Shown piece by piece: positions 1-6,280 of a stretch of 11,021 nt of DNA (position 1 is its first letter; each line of letters starts with the position of its first letter). This stretch comes from SHZI01 sp032122615 (GTDB lineage: Bacteria; Pseudomonadota; Gammaproteobacteria; Steroidobacterales; GCA-2729495). The DNA lies in assembly GCA_032122615.1 (NCBI GenBank), contig JAQBGF010000018.1:1-11021 (forward strand), in the 5' to 3' direction. The notes under the pieces were generated by a model. It was not told the DNA's origin, ran no database searches, and was given only the letters and a program-made list of their open reading frames with translations. The translations under genes and the position numbers were made by a program.

Positions 1-756
1 GATGAACTGGTCGATGGCATACAGTGCCTCGTCGGGCAGGTTCTTCGGGTGCACCAGCATCAGCACCTTGATCTCGTCGTCGAGTTGCGCAAGGCCAGGT
101 TCCAGGATGCGCAGATCGAACAGCTGCCGCAGCTGATCAGCAACCACCCAGGCCTGACGGATCTGTTGGGTCATGGGATCGAAGCCGGCGGTCATCGGCA
201 GGCTTGAAAGCAGGCCGACCACCGGCTTCTTCGGGTTCGCCAGCGAATACACAAGCTTCGCCAGGTCGTACTCCAGGAATGATTCCTTGGCCGGATCGAG
301 GAACGGGATGGTCTCGTTGTCGCCCACGCTATTGCTGGCGGCGATGCCGAAGTAGATCGGGTCGGCGTTGTTGCCAAGATTAATCGGGCTCAGCCCGAAT
401 CCGGTAGCCCGGTCTTCTTCATCGGAAAACGGCAGCGGGTCGATCACCTGCAGTATCAGCTTGCCCTCGGAGCGGCTGGCAAATTCTTCCAGCATCTCCC
501 GGACGCGGCCGGCGTAGGTGCGCACCTGGGGTATGTTGGCTGTGGCCTTGTCGGAGAAGAACAGGTAGACGTTTATTGGTTCCGGAATGTTGCCAACGAT
601 CTTCTTCGTGCCTTCCGACAGCGTGAACAGGCGATTGCCGGTCAGGTCGACGCGGGCCCCTGGCAGCAGGCCGATCAGCGTGACGCCGACGAGGAAAATG
701 ACCGTGAGCGCAACCAGCCCGGTGCGTCCCAGCGTGTTTCTGCTTGCTTGCGACAT
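1..756 (-). CDS. GldG-like ABC transporter auxiliary protein (partial, C-terminus beyond window)
   Basis: This reading frame is open for 252 codons from an ATG at 756 to the window edge. One hydrophobic segment at about residues 13-32 (core LVALTVIFLVGVTLIGLLP) is an N-terminal membrane anchor. It is followed by VDLTGNRLFTLSEGTKKI, the start typical of GldG/ABC_transp_aux proteins, and then an extracytoplasmic alpha/beta domain (VYLFFSD, LILQVIDP, PIYFGIAAS, KKPVVGLLSSLPM). Proteins of this family accompany GldA-type ATPases and GldF-type permeases in an ABC system first described for Bacteroidetes gliding and also common in non-gliding proteobacteria. The substrate is unknown. The start follows the permease stop by one base and has a purine-rich GGCGGA upstream, which implies translational coupling. 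Full-length relatives are considerably longer, with a second membrane segment near the C-terminus, so roughly half is visible. The family call is firm; the function is inferred. Confidence 0.88.
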   Translation of the reverse strand, partial: MSQASRNTLGRTGLVALTVIFLVGVTLIGLLPGARVDLTGNRLFTLSEGTKKIVGNIPEPINVYLFFSDKATANIPQVRTYAGRVREMLEEFASRSEGKLILQVIDPLPFSDEEDRATGFGLSPINLGNNADPIYFGIAASNSVGDNETIPFLDPAKESFLEYDLAKLVYSLANPKKPVVGLLSSLPMTAGFDPMTQQIRQAWVVADQLRQLFDLRILEPGLAQLDDEIKVLMLVHPKNLPDEALYAIDQFI

Positions 757-757
757 C

Positions 758-1492
758 CTAGTCCGCCTTCTTCAGATCCAGCACGATGGTCGTGGCGAGC
801 AGCCAGGCGCCTATGACCAGCAGGAAATACAGCACATCACGCAAATCCAGCACACCCTTGCTGATGGCCGCAAAGTGCGTCAGGAACGACAGGCTGGCCA
901 CGGCGTCCAGTAGCGGGCCGGGGAGCCAGCCGGAGAAGAAGTCCAGCACCAGCGGGAAACCGGCCAGCATGAACAGGAAGCAAATCACCACGGTGATGAT
1001 GAAGGCGACCACCTGGTTGCGATTGGCTGCCGAGATGCAGGACCCGATGGCGAGAAAGCCGCCCGCCATCAGCAGGCTGCCAAGGTAGGCGGCCACGATC
1101 ACGCCGTTGTCCGGTTCGCCTAAGTAGTTCACGGTGATCCAGAGCGGGAAGGTCAGCGCCAGCGCGGTGGCGATGAACAACCAGGCGGCGAAAAACTTGC
1201 CGAGCACCGCTTGCCACAGCGTGACCGGCAGCGTCATCAGCAGTTCCACGCTGCCGCTCTTGCGTTCTTCCGCCCACAGCCGCATGGCAATGGCTGGCAC
1301 CAGGAACAGGTACAGCCAGGGGTGGAAGTTGAAAAAGGGCGCGAGGTCAGCCTGGCCGCGTTCGTAGAAGCCGCCGAGATAGAAGGTGAACAGGCCAGCG
1401 AGGCCAAGAAAGATCACGATGAAAACGTAGGCGAGGGGGGTGGCGAAGTAGCCGCGCAACTCCCGATTGGCAATGCTGCGGATGACGGCCAT
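758..1492 (-). CDS. ABC-2 type permease, GldF-like
   Basis: A 244-residue integral membrane protein with about six hydrophobic segments, near residues 17-40, 57-73, 98-122, 133-153, 161-185 and 219-239. The sequence RLWAEERKSGSVELLMTLP at about 71-89, after the second helix, is the cytoplasmic loop signature of ABC-2 permeases of the GldF/NosY type. It is the membrane channel partner of the ATPase encoded just upstream. Its ATG shares its A with the last base of the ATPase TAA stop, and a GGGAG ribosome-binding site sits seven bases before it inside the ATPase gene, so the two are almost certainly co-translated. The length is normal for the family and no motif is missing. The transported substrate cannot be read from the sequence. 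Confidence 0.92.
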   Translation of the reverse strand: MAVIRSIANRELRGYFATPLAYVFIVIFLGLAGLFTFYLGGFYERGQADLAPFFNFHPWLYLFLVPAIAMRLWAEERKSGSVELLMTLPVTLWQAVLGKFFAAWLFIATALALTFPLWITVNYLGEPDNGVIVAAYLGSLLMAGGFLAIGSCISAANRNQVVAFIITVVICFLFMLAGFPLVLDFFSGWLPGPLLDAVASLSFLTHFAAISKGVLDLRDVLYFLLVIGAWLLATTIVLDLKKAD

Positions 1493-2439
1493 TACACAGC
1501 TCCCGTGCCGGTCGGTGCTGTCGTGATGTCACGAAACACTTCATCGAGGCGCCCGGTCTCCATCTGCAGCTGCTCCACCGGCCAGCGGCGTTCGCTGGCC
1601 AGCGTGCCGATGTCGGCCAGCGGGCTCGCGCCGCTGATTGGAAAGGCGGTGATGGCGTAGCCGTGCTCGTCGACTTCCACCGCGCTGACCCCGCTGAGAT
1701 CCCGCAGGCTGCTGGCCACGGCCGGCAGGTCTGCCGAGCGGCTCAGGCGTAGCGTCACAGCGTTGTGGTACCGGGAACGACGGAGCAGGGCGGCCGGTTT
1801 TTCATCGGCCACGATAGATCCGCTGGCAATGATGATCGCGCGCGTGCACACGGCATCGACTTCTTCGAGGATATGCGTGGAAATGACGATGACCTTGCCG
1901 GGGGCCATCGTGCGGATCAGTTGCCGTACCTCATGCTTCTGGTTGGGATCGAGCCCGTCGGTGGGTTCATCCAGGATCAGCACCGGCGGGTCGTGAAGAA
2001 TGGCCTGGGCCAGCCCGACGCGGCGGCGAAAGCCCTTGGACAGGGTCTCGATCGGCTGTTGCAGGACCTCGGCCAATTGCAGCCGCTCCACCACGTCGGC
2101 CAGCCGGCGCTGGAAATTTGCAGCCGTCAGGCCACGAATCTCGCCAATGAAGCGCAGAAAGTCCTGCGGCGTCATCTCGCCATAGCTCGGCGCGCCTTCC
2201 GGCAGGTAGCCGAGCTTCTGCTTGGCAGCCACCGGCTGCTCCTCAATGGAGTGGCCGCAGATCGAGGCGTGGCCCGTCGTGGGTGCCACGAATCCGGCCA
2301 GCATGCGCATGGTGGTGGTCTTGCCGGCGCCGTTGGGCCCCAGAAAACCCAGCACCTCACCCGGCTGCACGCGAAACGAAATGCCATCAACAGCCGTTCG
2401 GCTGCCGAAGGTCTTGGTGAGGCCTTCTGCTGCAATCAT
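1492..2439 (-). CDS. ABC transporter ATP-binding protein, GldA-like
   Basis: A 315-residue cytoplasmic ATPase that powers the permease encoded next. It has Walker A GPNGAGKT (34-41), the GYLPE segment at the Q-loop position (77-81, with Glu where many ABC ATPases have Gln), the signature LSKGFRRRVG (133-142), Walker B VLILDEPT (153-160) and the switch histidine in ISTHIL (189). The LSKG version of the signature is usual for this gliding/Cu-processing class of ABC-2 ATPases. The C-terminal 100 residues form the family's extra regulatory domain. The frame is open up to an ATG at 2571, but I chose 2439: MIAAEGLTKTFG is the normal N-terminus, GGAAG lies eight bases upstream, and the upstream 44 codons look like non-coding sequence. 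It is the first gene of the operon. Confidence 0.93.
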   Translation of the reverse strand: MIAAEGLTKTFGSRTAVDGISFRVQPGEVLGFLGPNGAGKTTTMRMLAGFVAPTTGHASICGHSIEEQPVAAKQKLGYLPEGAPSYGEMTPQDFLRFIGEIRGLTAANFQRRLADVVERLQLAEVLQQPIETLSKGFRRRVGLAQAILHDPPVLILDEPTDGLDPNQKHEVRQLIRTMAPGKVIVISTHILEEVDAVCTRAIIIASGSIVADEKPAALLRRSRYHNAVTLRLSRSADLPAVASSLRDLSGVSAVEVDEHGYAITAFPISGASPLADIGTLASERRWPVEQLQMETGRLDEVFRDITTAPTGTGAV

Positions 2440-2475
2440 CGCTGCTACTTCCAGTGGATTCGGCGAGTGGCCGGT

Positions 2476-2503
2476 ATTGTCCACGTGCGGCGCCAGCCTG
2501 CAA
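2476..2503 (-). promoter_or_regulatory. Weak candidate promoter for the GldA-F-G operon
   Basis: On the minus strand a TTGCAG box (2503-2498) and a GACAAT box (2481-2476) are separated by 16 bases and lie about 37 bases before the ATPase start. They match the sigma-70 consensus at three and four of six positions. The 210-base divergent gap 2440-2649 must hold promoters for this operon and for the plus-strand FG-GAP gene, but I see no stronger match there. Confidence 0.22.
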
Positions 2504-2649
2504 GTTGCATTAAGCAGTCGTAATCCGGGGGAACAGCCAATTCTTCCCGGGCCGCCGGTCGCGCCGCGCAATGCGCGAACCGTCTCGGCGCGCCATTCCT
2601 GCCAGATCTACGTATTCCGGGGAATCCGGAAAGGGAACAACGTATCGGC

Positions 2650-3404
2650 GTGAATGACCCGGATCGTCAAGACGAGCGGACGTTGCGGCATCGCGCCCGT
2701 GCCCGGTACCGGGCTGCGGGCACCGCCATCCTGGTCTGTGCCGCAGGCATACTCACCCTCGTCGCCAGCGGCGGTGGTGGTGGTGGTGGAGATACCTCCG
2801 GCCCTACCCGCTCTGGGTCGAGACGGACATCGCTGTTCGTGATCTCGACGGCGACGGGGCTCCGGACCTGGTGATCATGGACGTCGACGCGCAGGCGGTC
2901 TGGATGCTCCTGCAGGATCCGACGTGGCCCGGCGTGTTCGCCCCGCCTGTCGACTTCGCGATGCCGGGTGCCGTGTCCTACGTCGTCGCCGGCGACCTGA
3001 CGGGCGACGGGCAGCCCGACCTGCTGACCTGGGCCTACACGCCGAGAACGGGCTATACGCCGAACGGATTGCTGGCGATCGTGCCCCAGGACGGCGGTGC
3101 GCTGGGCCCGGTGACGACCCTGGCCCCACAGACCGGCCTGAACGCGGCGCGGCTCGCGATAGCCGATTACGACGGTGATGCCCGCAACGACCTGTTCGTA
3201 TTTTTCACGCCGTTCAGCGGCGACTATTCCGCGAAACTCACGGTGGTCCTGCAGGGCGCGGTGCCGGGAGTGTTCGCCGCGCCCGCCGACACGTCGCTGG
3301 CCGGCATCGCCGGCATCGACGACGCGGTGTTCGCGGATCTCAATGGCGACTCGCGCCCCGATGCGGCGCCCGGCGTGTTCCACGCGCCCCAGCCGCTGCG
3401 CTGA
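2650..3404 (+). pseudogene. FG-GAP/VCBS-repeat surface protein, frameshifted and shortened
   Basis: Two reading frames together resemble one secreted repeat protein. The first (GTG 2650, stop 2872-2874) gives an arginine-rich N-terminus, a hydrophobic stretch (TAILVCAAGILTLVAS) and seven glycines at 2770-2790 encoded by GGC, five GGT and GGA. The second is open through the same stretch and reads YPLWVETDIAVRDLDGDGAPDL from about 2805. It ends at 3404 with four calcium-binding FG-GAP cores: DLDGDGAPDL (2841-2870), DLTGDGQPDL (2994-3023), DYDGDARNDL (3165-3194) and DLNGDSRPDA (3336-3365). The frame must change between about 2770 and 2816. The lipobox cysteine expected before the glycine run is absent. 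Only two full spacer units containing PGVF..P occur, and the third is fused directly to the last core. FG-GAP proteins form beta-propellers, often on the cell surface. A GTG at 2871 could start a leaderless remnant. Sequencing error is an alternative for the frameshift. Confidence 0.72.
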
Positions 3405-3419
3405 GGGACGTGGGGACTC

Positions 3420-3434
3420 GCGGGCTTTTCCCGC
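3420..3434 (+). terminator. Weak hairpin after the FG-GAP gene
   Basis: GCGGG (3420-3424) and CCCGC (3430-3434) form a perfect five-pair stem around a CTTTT loop, 16 bases after the FG-GAP stop. No T-tract follows, so it is at best a weak or factor-assisted terminator. The rest of 3405-3581 shows no gene, and I found no convincing promoter there. Confidence 0.25.
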
Positions 3435-3581
3435 TGGCAAACTGATTGAACATAAGCCGGCCCCCGCTATTCGCGGCTATTTGCATAGGTACAGTCCACG
3501 AGTGCGAAAGGGCGGGACCAGCCCCAATATGAATCCATAAAGACAGCGCAGGCCGCAGTCCTTCTGGGGCCGCTGCTGCCA

Positions 3582-3950
3582 GTGGTGGTAATGATGAGCG
3601 TGTCCGGCCAGATGCAGGTCGCCGACCGGTCCGCCACCGAAGCCCGGCTCGCCGGGACCGCGGTGGTTGCCCTCGCCGTCGGTGCCTCCGTTTACCTCCT
3701 CGATCGCGACTGGATGTCCACGCTGTTCCTCGGCGCGTTTGCGGGCTGGCAGCCGGCGAGTCACGCCGTGTTCGCCGCCCTCGGGGCGACACTGCCTTCC
3801 TTCCTGCACGCCTACGCGTTCACGGTGTTGCTCGTCCTCGCGCTCTACGCCTGGCGCGGAGAATTCGACCCGGCCGACCTGTGGGCGACCGCGTTCGGTT
3901 GCGCCACGGGCTGGGTCATCACTAACGCGTTTACAAGGAGACTGTCATGA
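3582..3950 (+). CDS. Small VanZ-like membrane protein, start uncertain and possibly degenerate
   Basis: A protein of about 122 residues with hydrophobic segments at LAGTAVVALAVGASVYLL, MSTLFLGAFAGW, SFLHAYAFTVLLVLALYAW and LWATAFGCATGWVI. The order LPSFLHAYAF ... RGEFDPADLW..AFGC..GW resembles VanZ-like proteins, which carry a similar FDP.DL..N.LG ending. The usual helix with an E..Q motif between these parts seems to be missing: LYAW runs straight into RGEFDP. The GTG at 3582 is the first recognised start, but hydrophobic coding sequence (AVLLGPLLPVVVMM) extends upstream of it to about 3552, with no ATG, GTG or TTG in frame back to the TAG at 3486. ATG at 3591 and 3594 are other options. The stop overlaps the next ATG (ATGA), which supports real translation. 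The VanZ resemblance is my inference, and no function is assigned. Confidence 0.55.
   Translation: MVVMMSVSGQMQVADRSATEARLAGTAVVALAVGASVYLLDRDWMSTLFLGAFAGWQPASHAVFAALGATLPSFLHAYAFTVLLVLALYAWRGEFDPADLWATAFGCATGWVITNAFTRRLS
3935..3940 (+). promoter_or_regulatory. Strong ribosome-binding site for the lipoprotein gene
   Basis: AAGGAG lies six bases before the ATG at 3947 and inside the end of the upstream membrane protein gene. It is the best Shine-Dalgarno match in the window and fixes the start of the lipoprotein. Confidence 0.8.
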
Positions 3951-4966
3951 ACACTCTAAAGGCCAGAAGCCTGCGCCTCGTCGGGGCGCTCGCCCTCGGC
4001 GCGGCCAGCCTTATCGCCAGTTGCGGGGGTGGCGGCGGCTCCGGCGCCTCGTCGGTGCCGGACCTGGCGATCACCTCGGGCAACGCCCTCGAGGTGTCCT
4101 CCGCCGTGATCCAGGCGATCGGTCTCAGTTTAGACCTCGGTGAGGCGAGCGGCGGCCCGGTGACGCTGCAGTCGACCACTGCGCCGGCAGCCGCCGGGTT
4201 CCTGCTGCGGCGAGCGCTCACGTTACCGCCGCGCCTGCGAATGCAGGCGCTGTCGGCGCAGCCCATGGCCGCGGTGGGCCCCGTTGAACTGCGGTGCGAC
4301 TACCTCGGCACGATGACGATCTCGGGCAATGTCGCCAACCCGGATATCCTGATGGTGGGCGACCGGATCACGTCGGTCTTCGACGGCTGCGACGACAACC
4401 TGGGCTTCGTGCTCGACGGCAAGCTCGCGCTCGTCGTGCGCAGTCTTGAGGGCGACCCCCTGACCGACGTTTTCCTCCTCGGGCTTGACCTGACGCTCAC
4501 CTCGCTTCGCGTCACGGAGGATAACCAGGTCTATTCGGCCGATGGCGCGTTCACGCTGACGCTCGACAGCATCGATTTCCCAGTGATGGTGTTGCGGCTG
4601 GCAGGCTCCCTCCTCGCGCTGAGCGAGGGCGGCGAAATTTACACACTCACCGGCTTCGATCACAGGCTCAAGATTGACGGGGGTGTCGTCCCGCAGGCGA
4701 TCCTCGCCGAGGTTGTCGGCACGTTCGTGAGCGACGTGCTCGCCGGCAAGGTCGACTACGTGACCACCGTGCCCGTTCGGGCCACTGGCGACAACGACCC
4801 GGAGAGCGGTGAGTTCCTGATTACGGGCGACCTGAACTCAACGGCTCGCGTGATCATCATCGACAGCAACAGCGTCCGGCTCGACATCGACGAGAACGGC
4901 GACGGCGTTGTCGACGACTTCGTGGACACCACCTGGCAGGAGCTCAATGGGCAGCCGACGCCCTGA
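3947..4966 (+). CDS. Lipoprotein of unknown family with C-terminal EF-hand-like loop
   Basis: A 339-residue protein I do not recognise at family level. The N-terminus has basic residues, a hydrophobic core (LVGALALGAASL) and a good lipobox, LIASC, with Cys26, so it should be lipidated and anchored facing the periplasm or cell surface. A glycine/serine tether (28-36) follows. The body looks rich in beta strands (LGTMTISGN, GKLALVV, LDLTLTSLRV, GAFTLTLDSIDF). Cys117 and Cys148 are the only other cysteines and could form a disulfide. Residues 313-324 (DIDENGDGVVDD) place D, D, N and D at positions 1, 3, 5 and 7 and D at position 12 of a calcium EF-hand loop, and are followed by a TTWQEL ending. 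The start is secured by AAGGAG and the ATGA overlap with the upstream membrane protein gene. The reading frame shows no damage, unlike its upstream neighbours. Confidence 0.85.
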   Translation: MNTLKARSLRLVGALALGAASLIASCGGGGGSGASSVPDLAITSGNALEVSSAVIQAIGLSLDLGEASGGPVTLQSTTAPAAAGFLLRRALTLPPRLRMQALSAQPMAAVGPVELRCDYLGTMTISGNVANPDILMVGDRITSVFDGCDDNLGFVLDGKLALVVRSLEGDPLTDVFLLGLDLTLTSLRVTEDNQVYSADGAFTLTLDSIDFPVMVLRLAGSLLALSEGGEIYTLTGFDHRLKIDGGVVPQAILAEVVGTFVSDVLAGKVDYVTTVPVRATGDNDPESGEFLITGDLNSTARVIIIDSNSVRLDIDENGDGVVDDFVDTTWQELNGQPTP

Positions 4967-4979
4967 GGCTTAAACCGCT

Positions 4980-5001
4980 CCTGCCTGTGGCGCCAGGCCG
5001 G
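4980..5001. terminator. Hairpin between convergent genes
   Basis: Bases 4980-4987 pair with 4994-5001, with one mismatch (4982/4999), around a six-base loop. It lies in the 43-base gap between the convergent lipoprotein and MFS genes. On the minus strand it is followed by GAGCGGTTTAA, a weak T-run; on the plus strand no T-run follows. It probably helps end the MFS transcript, and any effect on the plus strand is speculative. Confidence 0.35.
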
Positions 5002-5009
5002 AAGTAGCA

Positions 5010-6254
5010 TCAGGCAGTCGACAGGCGGCTGACGGGGCGGATCAGCAGCACGTTGGCGACCGCGATCACGGCCACCACGGTGACCACGGCAAAGGTGAGG
5101 AAATAGTCCCCGGTCGCCGTTCGCATCTGGCCGGCCAGCAGCGTGCCGAGCGCGCCACCCATCGTGTCGACGAAGATCACCACGCCCAGGATCCGGCCCA
5201 GGGCCAGCTGGCCAAAGCTCTCGACGGCGACCAGCTGGATCAGCGTGAAGCTGCCGCCAAAGCCCAGGCCAAAGATCACCGCGAAGGCCGTCAGTTGCGC
5301 GGGGCTGCGGGCCAGCCCGAATCCCGCGCCGCCGCGGGTGAACAGCAGCAGGCAGCCGACCAGCAGGGTGAGGCTGGTCGCCACCATCACCCCGTGCTTG
5401 GTAAAGCGGTCGCTGATGGCGCCAAACGCGAATTTTCCGGCCACGCTGCACGCGAGGATGGTCGAGTACAGGGCGGTCGCCCGCTGTGGGGCGAGCCCCG
5501 CCTCTTGCTCAAAATAAATCGTGATCTGGCTGGTCATGGCCTGGATCGAAAACCACAGGCAGGCCGAACCGACTGCCAGGCACCACAATGTTCGCGAGCG
5601 CAGTGCCACGGCGAAGCTGACGCCGTCTGCTGCGTCGGCCGGCGCACCATCGGCGGGCGCGGGTTGTTTGGGCGGTTCGCGCAGCACGATAAAGCCGGGC
5701 ACGACGGCCAAAAGCCAGAACGCGCCGGCGAGCACGGCGACGCCGTAGCGCCAGCCGTAAGCGGGATCGTTCACCAGCGGTGAAATGGCGATGGGCAGGA
5801 CGGCGCCGGCCAGGCTCGAACCTGCCACCAGGATGCCGACGGCCGTGCCGCGCCGTTCGCGAAACCAGTGCGACAGCAGCACAACGTTGGGCATCAGTCC
5901 CGACAGGATCAGGCCGATGGCAATCACGGCGTGCAGTGCGTAGAGGTCCTGCAGCGAGCGCGCCGCCGGGTAGATTGAAAATGTGACGCCGAGCACCAGC
6001 AGCCCGGCACGGATAACCCGCACCACGCCAAAGCGGTCGATGGCCGCGCCGACGAACGGCGCGAGCAGGCCGGAAATCAAAAACGTGATCACGGTGGTCC
6101 AGCTCACGTCCGCCGGCGTGGCGCCGAACGTTTCCATGAAGCGGGGAAACAGGTTCTGCGGCACGAACAGCGCCATGCCGTTGGTGAAGAAGTAAACCAG
6201 CACGCAGACGGCGGCGATGCCAATCGCCTGCCGGCTCGCCTCGCGCTCAGTCAC
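5010..6254 (-). CDS. MFS transporter, oxalate/formate-antiporter or monocarboxylate-like
   Basis: A 414-residue inner-membrane transporter with about twelve hydrophobic segments in two halves, joined by a hydrophilic loop at about 193-212 (REPPKQPAPADGAPADAADG). MFS motif A appears after helix 2 as GAAIDRFGVVRV (69-80) and is echoed in the second half as GAISDRFTKHG (278-288). The WFRERRGTAVGI stretch (130-141) and overall pattern match the OFA/MCT-like group, whose known members carry small organic acids; the substrate here cannot be told. The start is a GTG at 6254 without a strong ribosome-binding site. It follows the peptidase stop by 26 bases, so the two are probably one transcript. The link between a peptidase and an organic-acid-type carrier is not obvious and may be only positional. 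Confidence 0.88.
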   Translation of the reverse strand: MTEREASRQAIGIAAVCVLVYFFTNGMALFVPQNLFPRFMETFGATPADVSWTTVITFLISGLLAPFVGAAIDRFGVVRVIRAGLLVLGVTFSIYPAARSLQDLYALHAVIAIGLILSGLMPNVVLLSHWFRERRGTAVGILVAGSSLAGAVLPIAISPLVNDPAYGWRYGVAVLAGAFWLLAVVPGFIVLREPPKQPAPADGAPADAADGVSFAVALRSRTLWCLAVGSACLWFSIQAMTSQITIYFEQEAGLAPQRATALYSTILACSVAGKFAFGAISDRFTKHGVMVATSLTLLVGCLLLFTRGGAGFGLARSPAQLTAFAVIFGLGFGGSFTLIQLVAVESFGQLALGRILGVVIFVDTMGGALGTLLAGQMRTATGDYFLTFAVVTVVAVIAVANVLLIRPVSRLSTA

Positions 6255-6280
6255 TGGCCGATCGCCGCCACGTTCAAGGG

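Noticed and set aside
2482..2487. CACGTG palindrome upstream of the ABC operon
   Set aside because: Six-base palindromes are common in GC-rich DNA, and nothing flanking it extends the symmetry convincingly.
1765..2523. Plus-strand open frame of 252 codons opposite the ABC ATPase gene
   Set aside because: The minus strand encodes every ABC ATPase motif, and the plus-strand translation has no domain-like pattern.
2440..2571. N-terminal extension of the ABC ATPase from ATG 2571
   Set aside because: The extension does not look like coding sequence, the family starts at MIAAEGLTK, and GGAAG is well placed before 2439.
2770..2790. GGT run as a phase-variation or programmed frameshift site
   Set aside because: Gain or loss of triplets cannot change the frame, and no slippery heptamer or stimulatory structure is evident. 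Mutation or sequencing error is simpler.
2667..3440. Minus-strand open frame of 257 codons opposite the FG-GAP region
   Set aside because: It is rich in Arg, Gly and Val with a proline run antisense to the glycine codons. The plus strand carries four clear FG-GAP cores, so this is the shadow.
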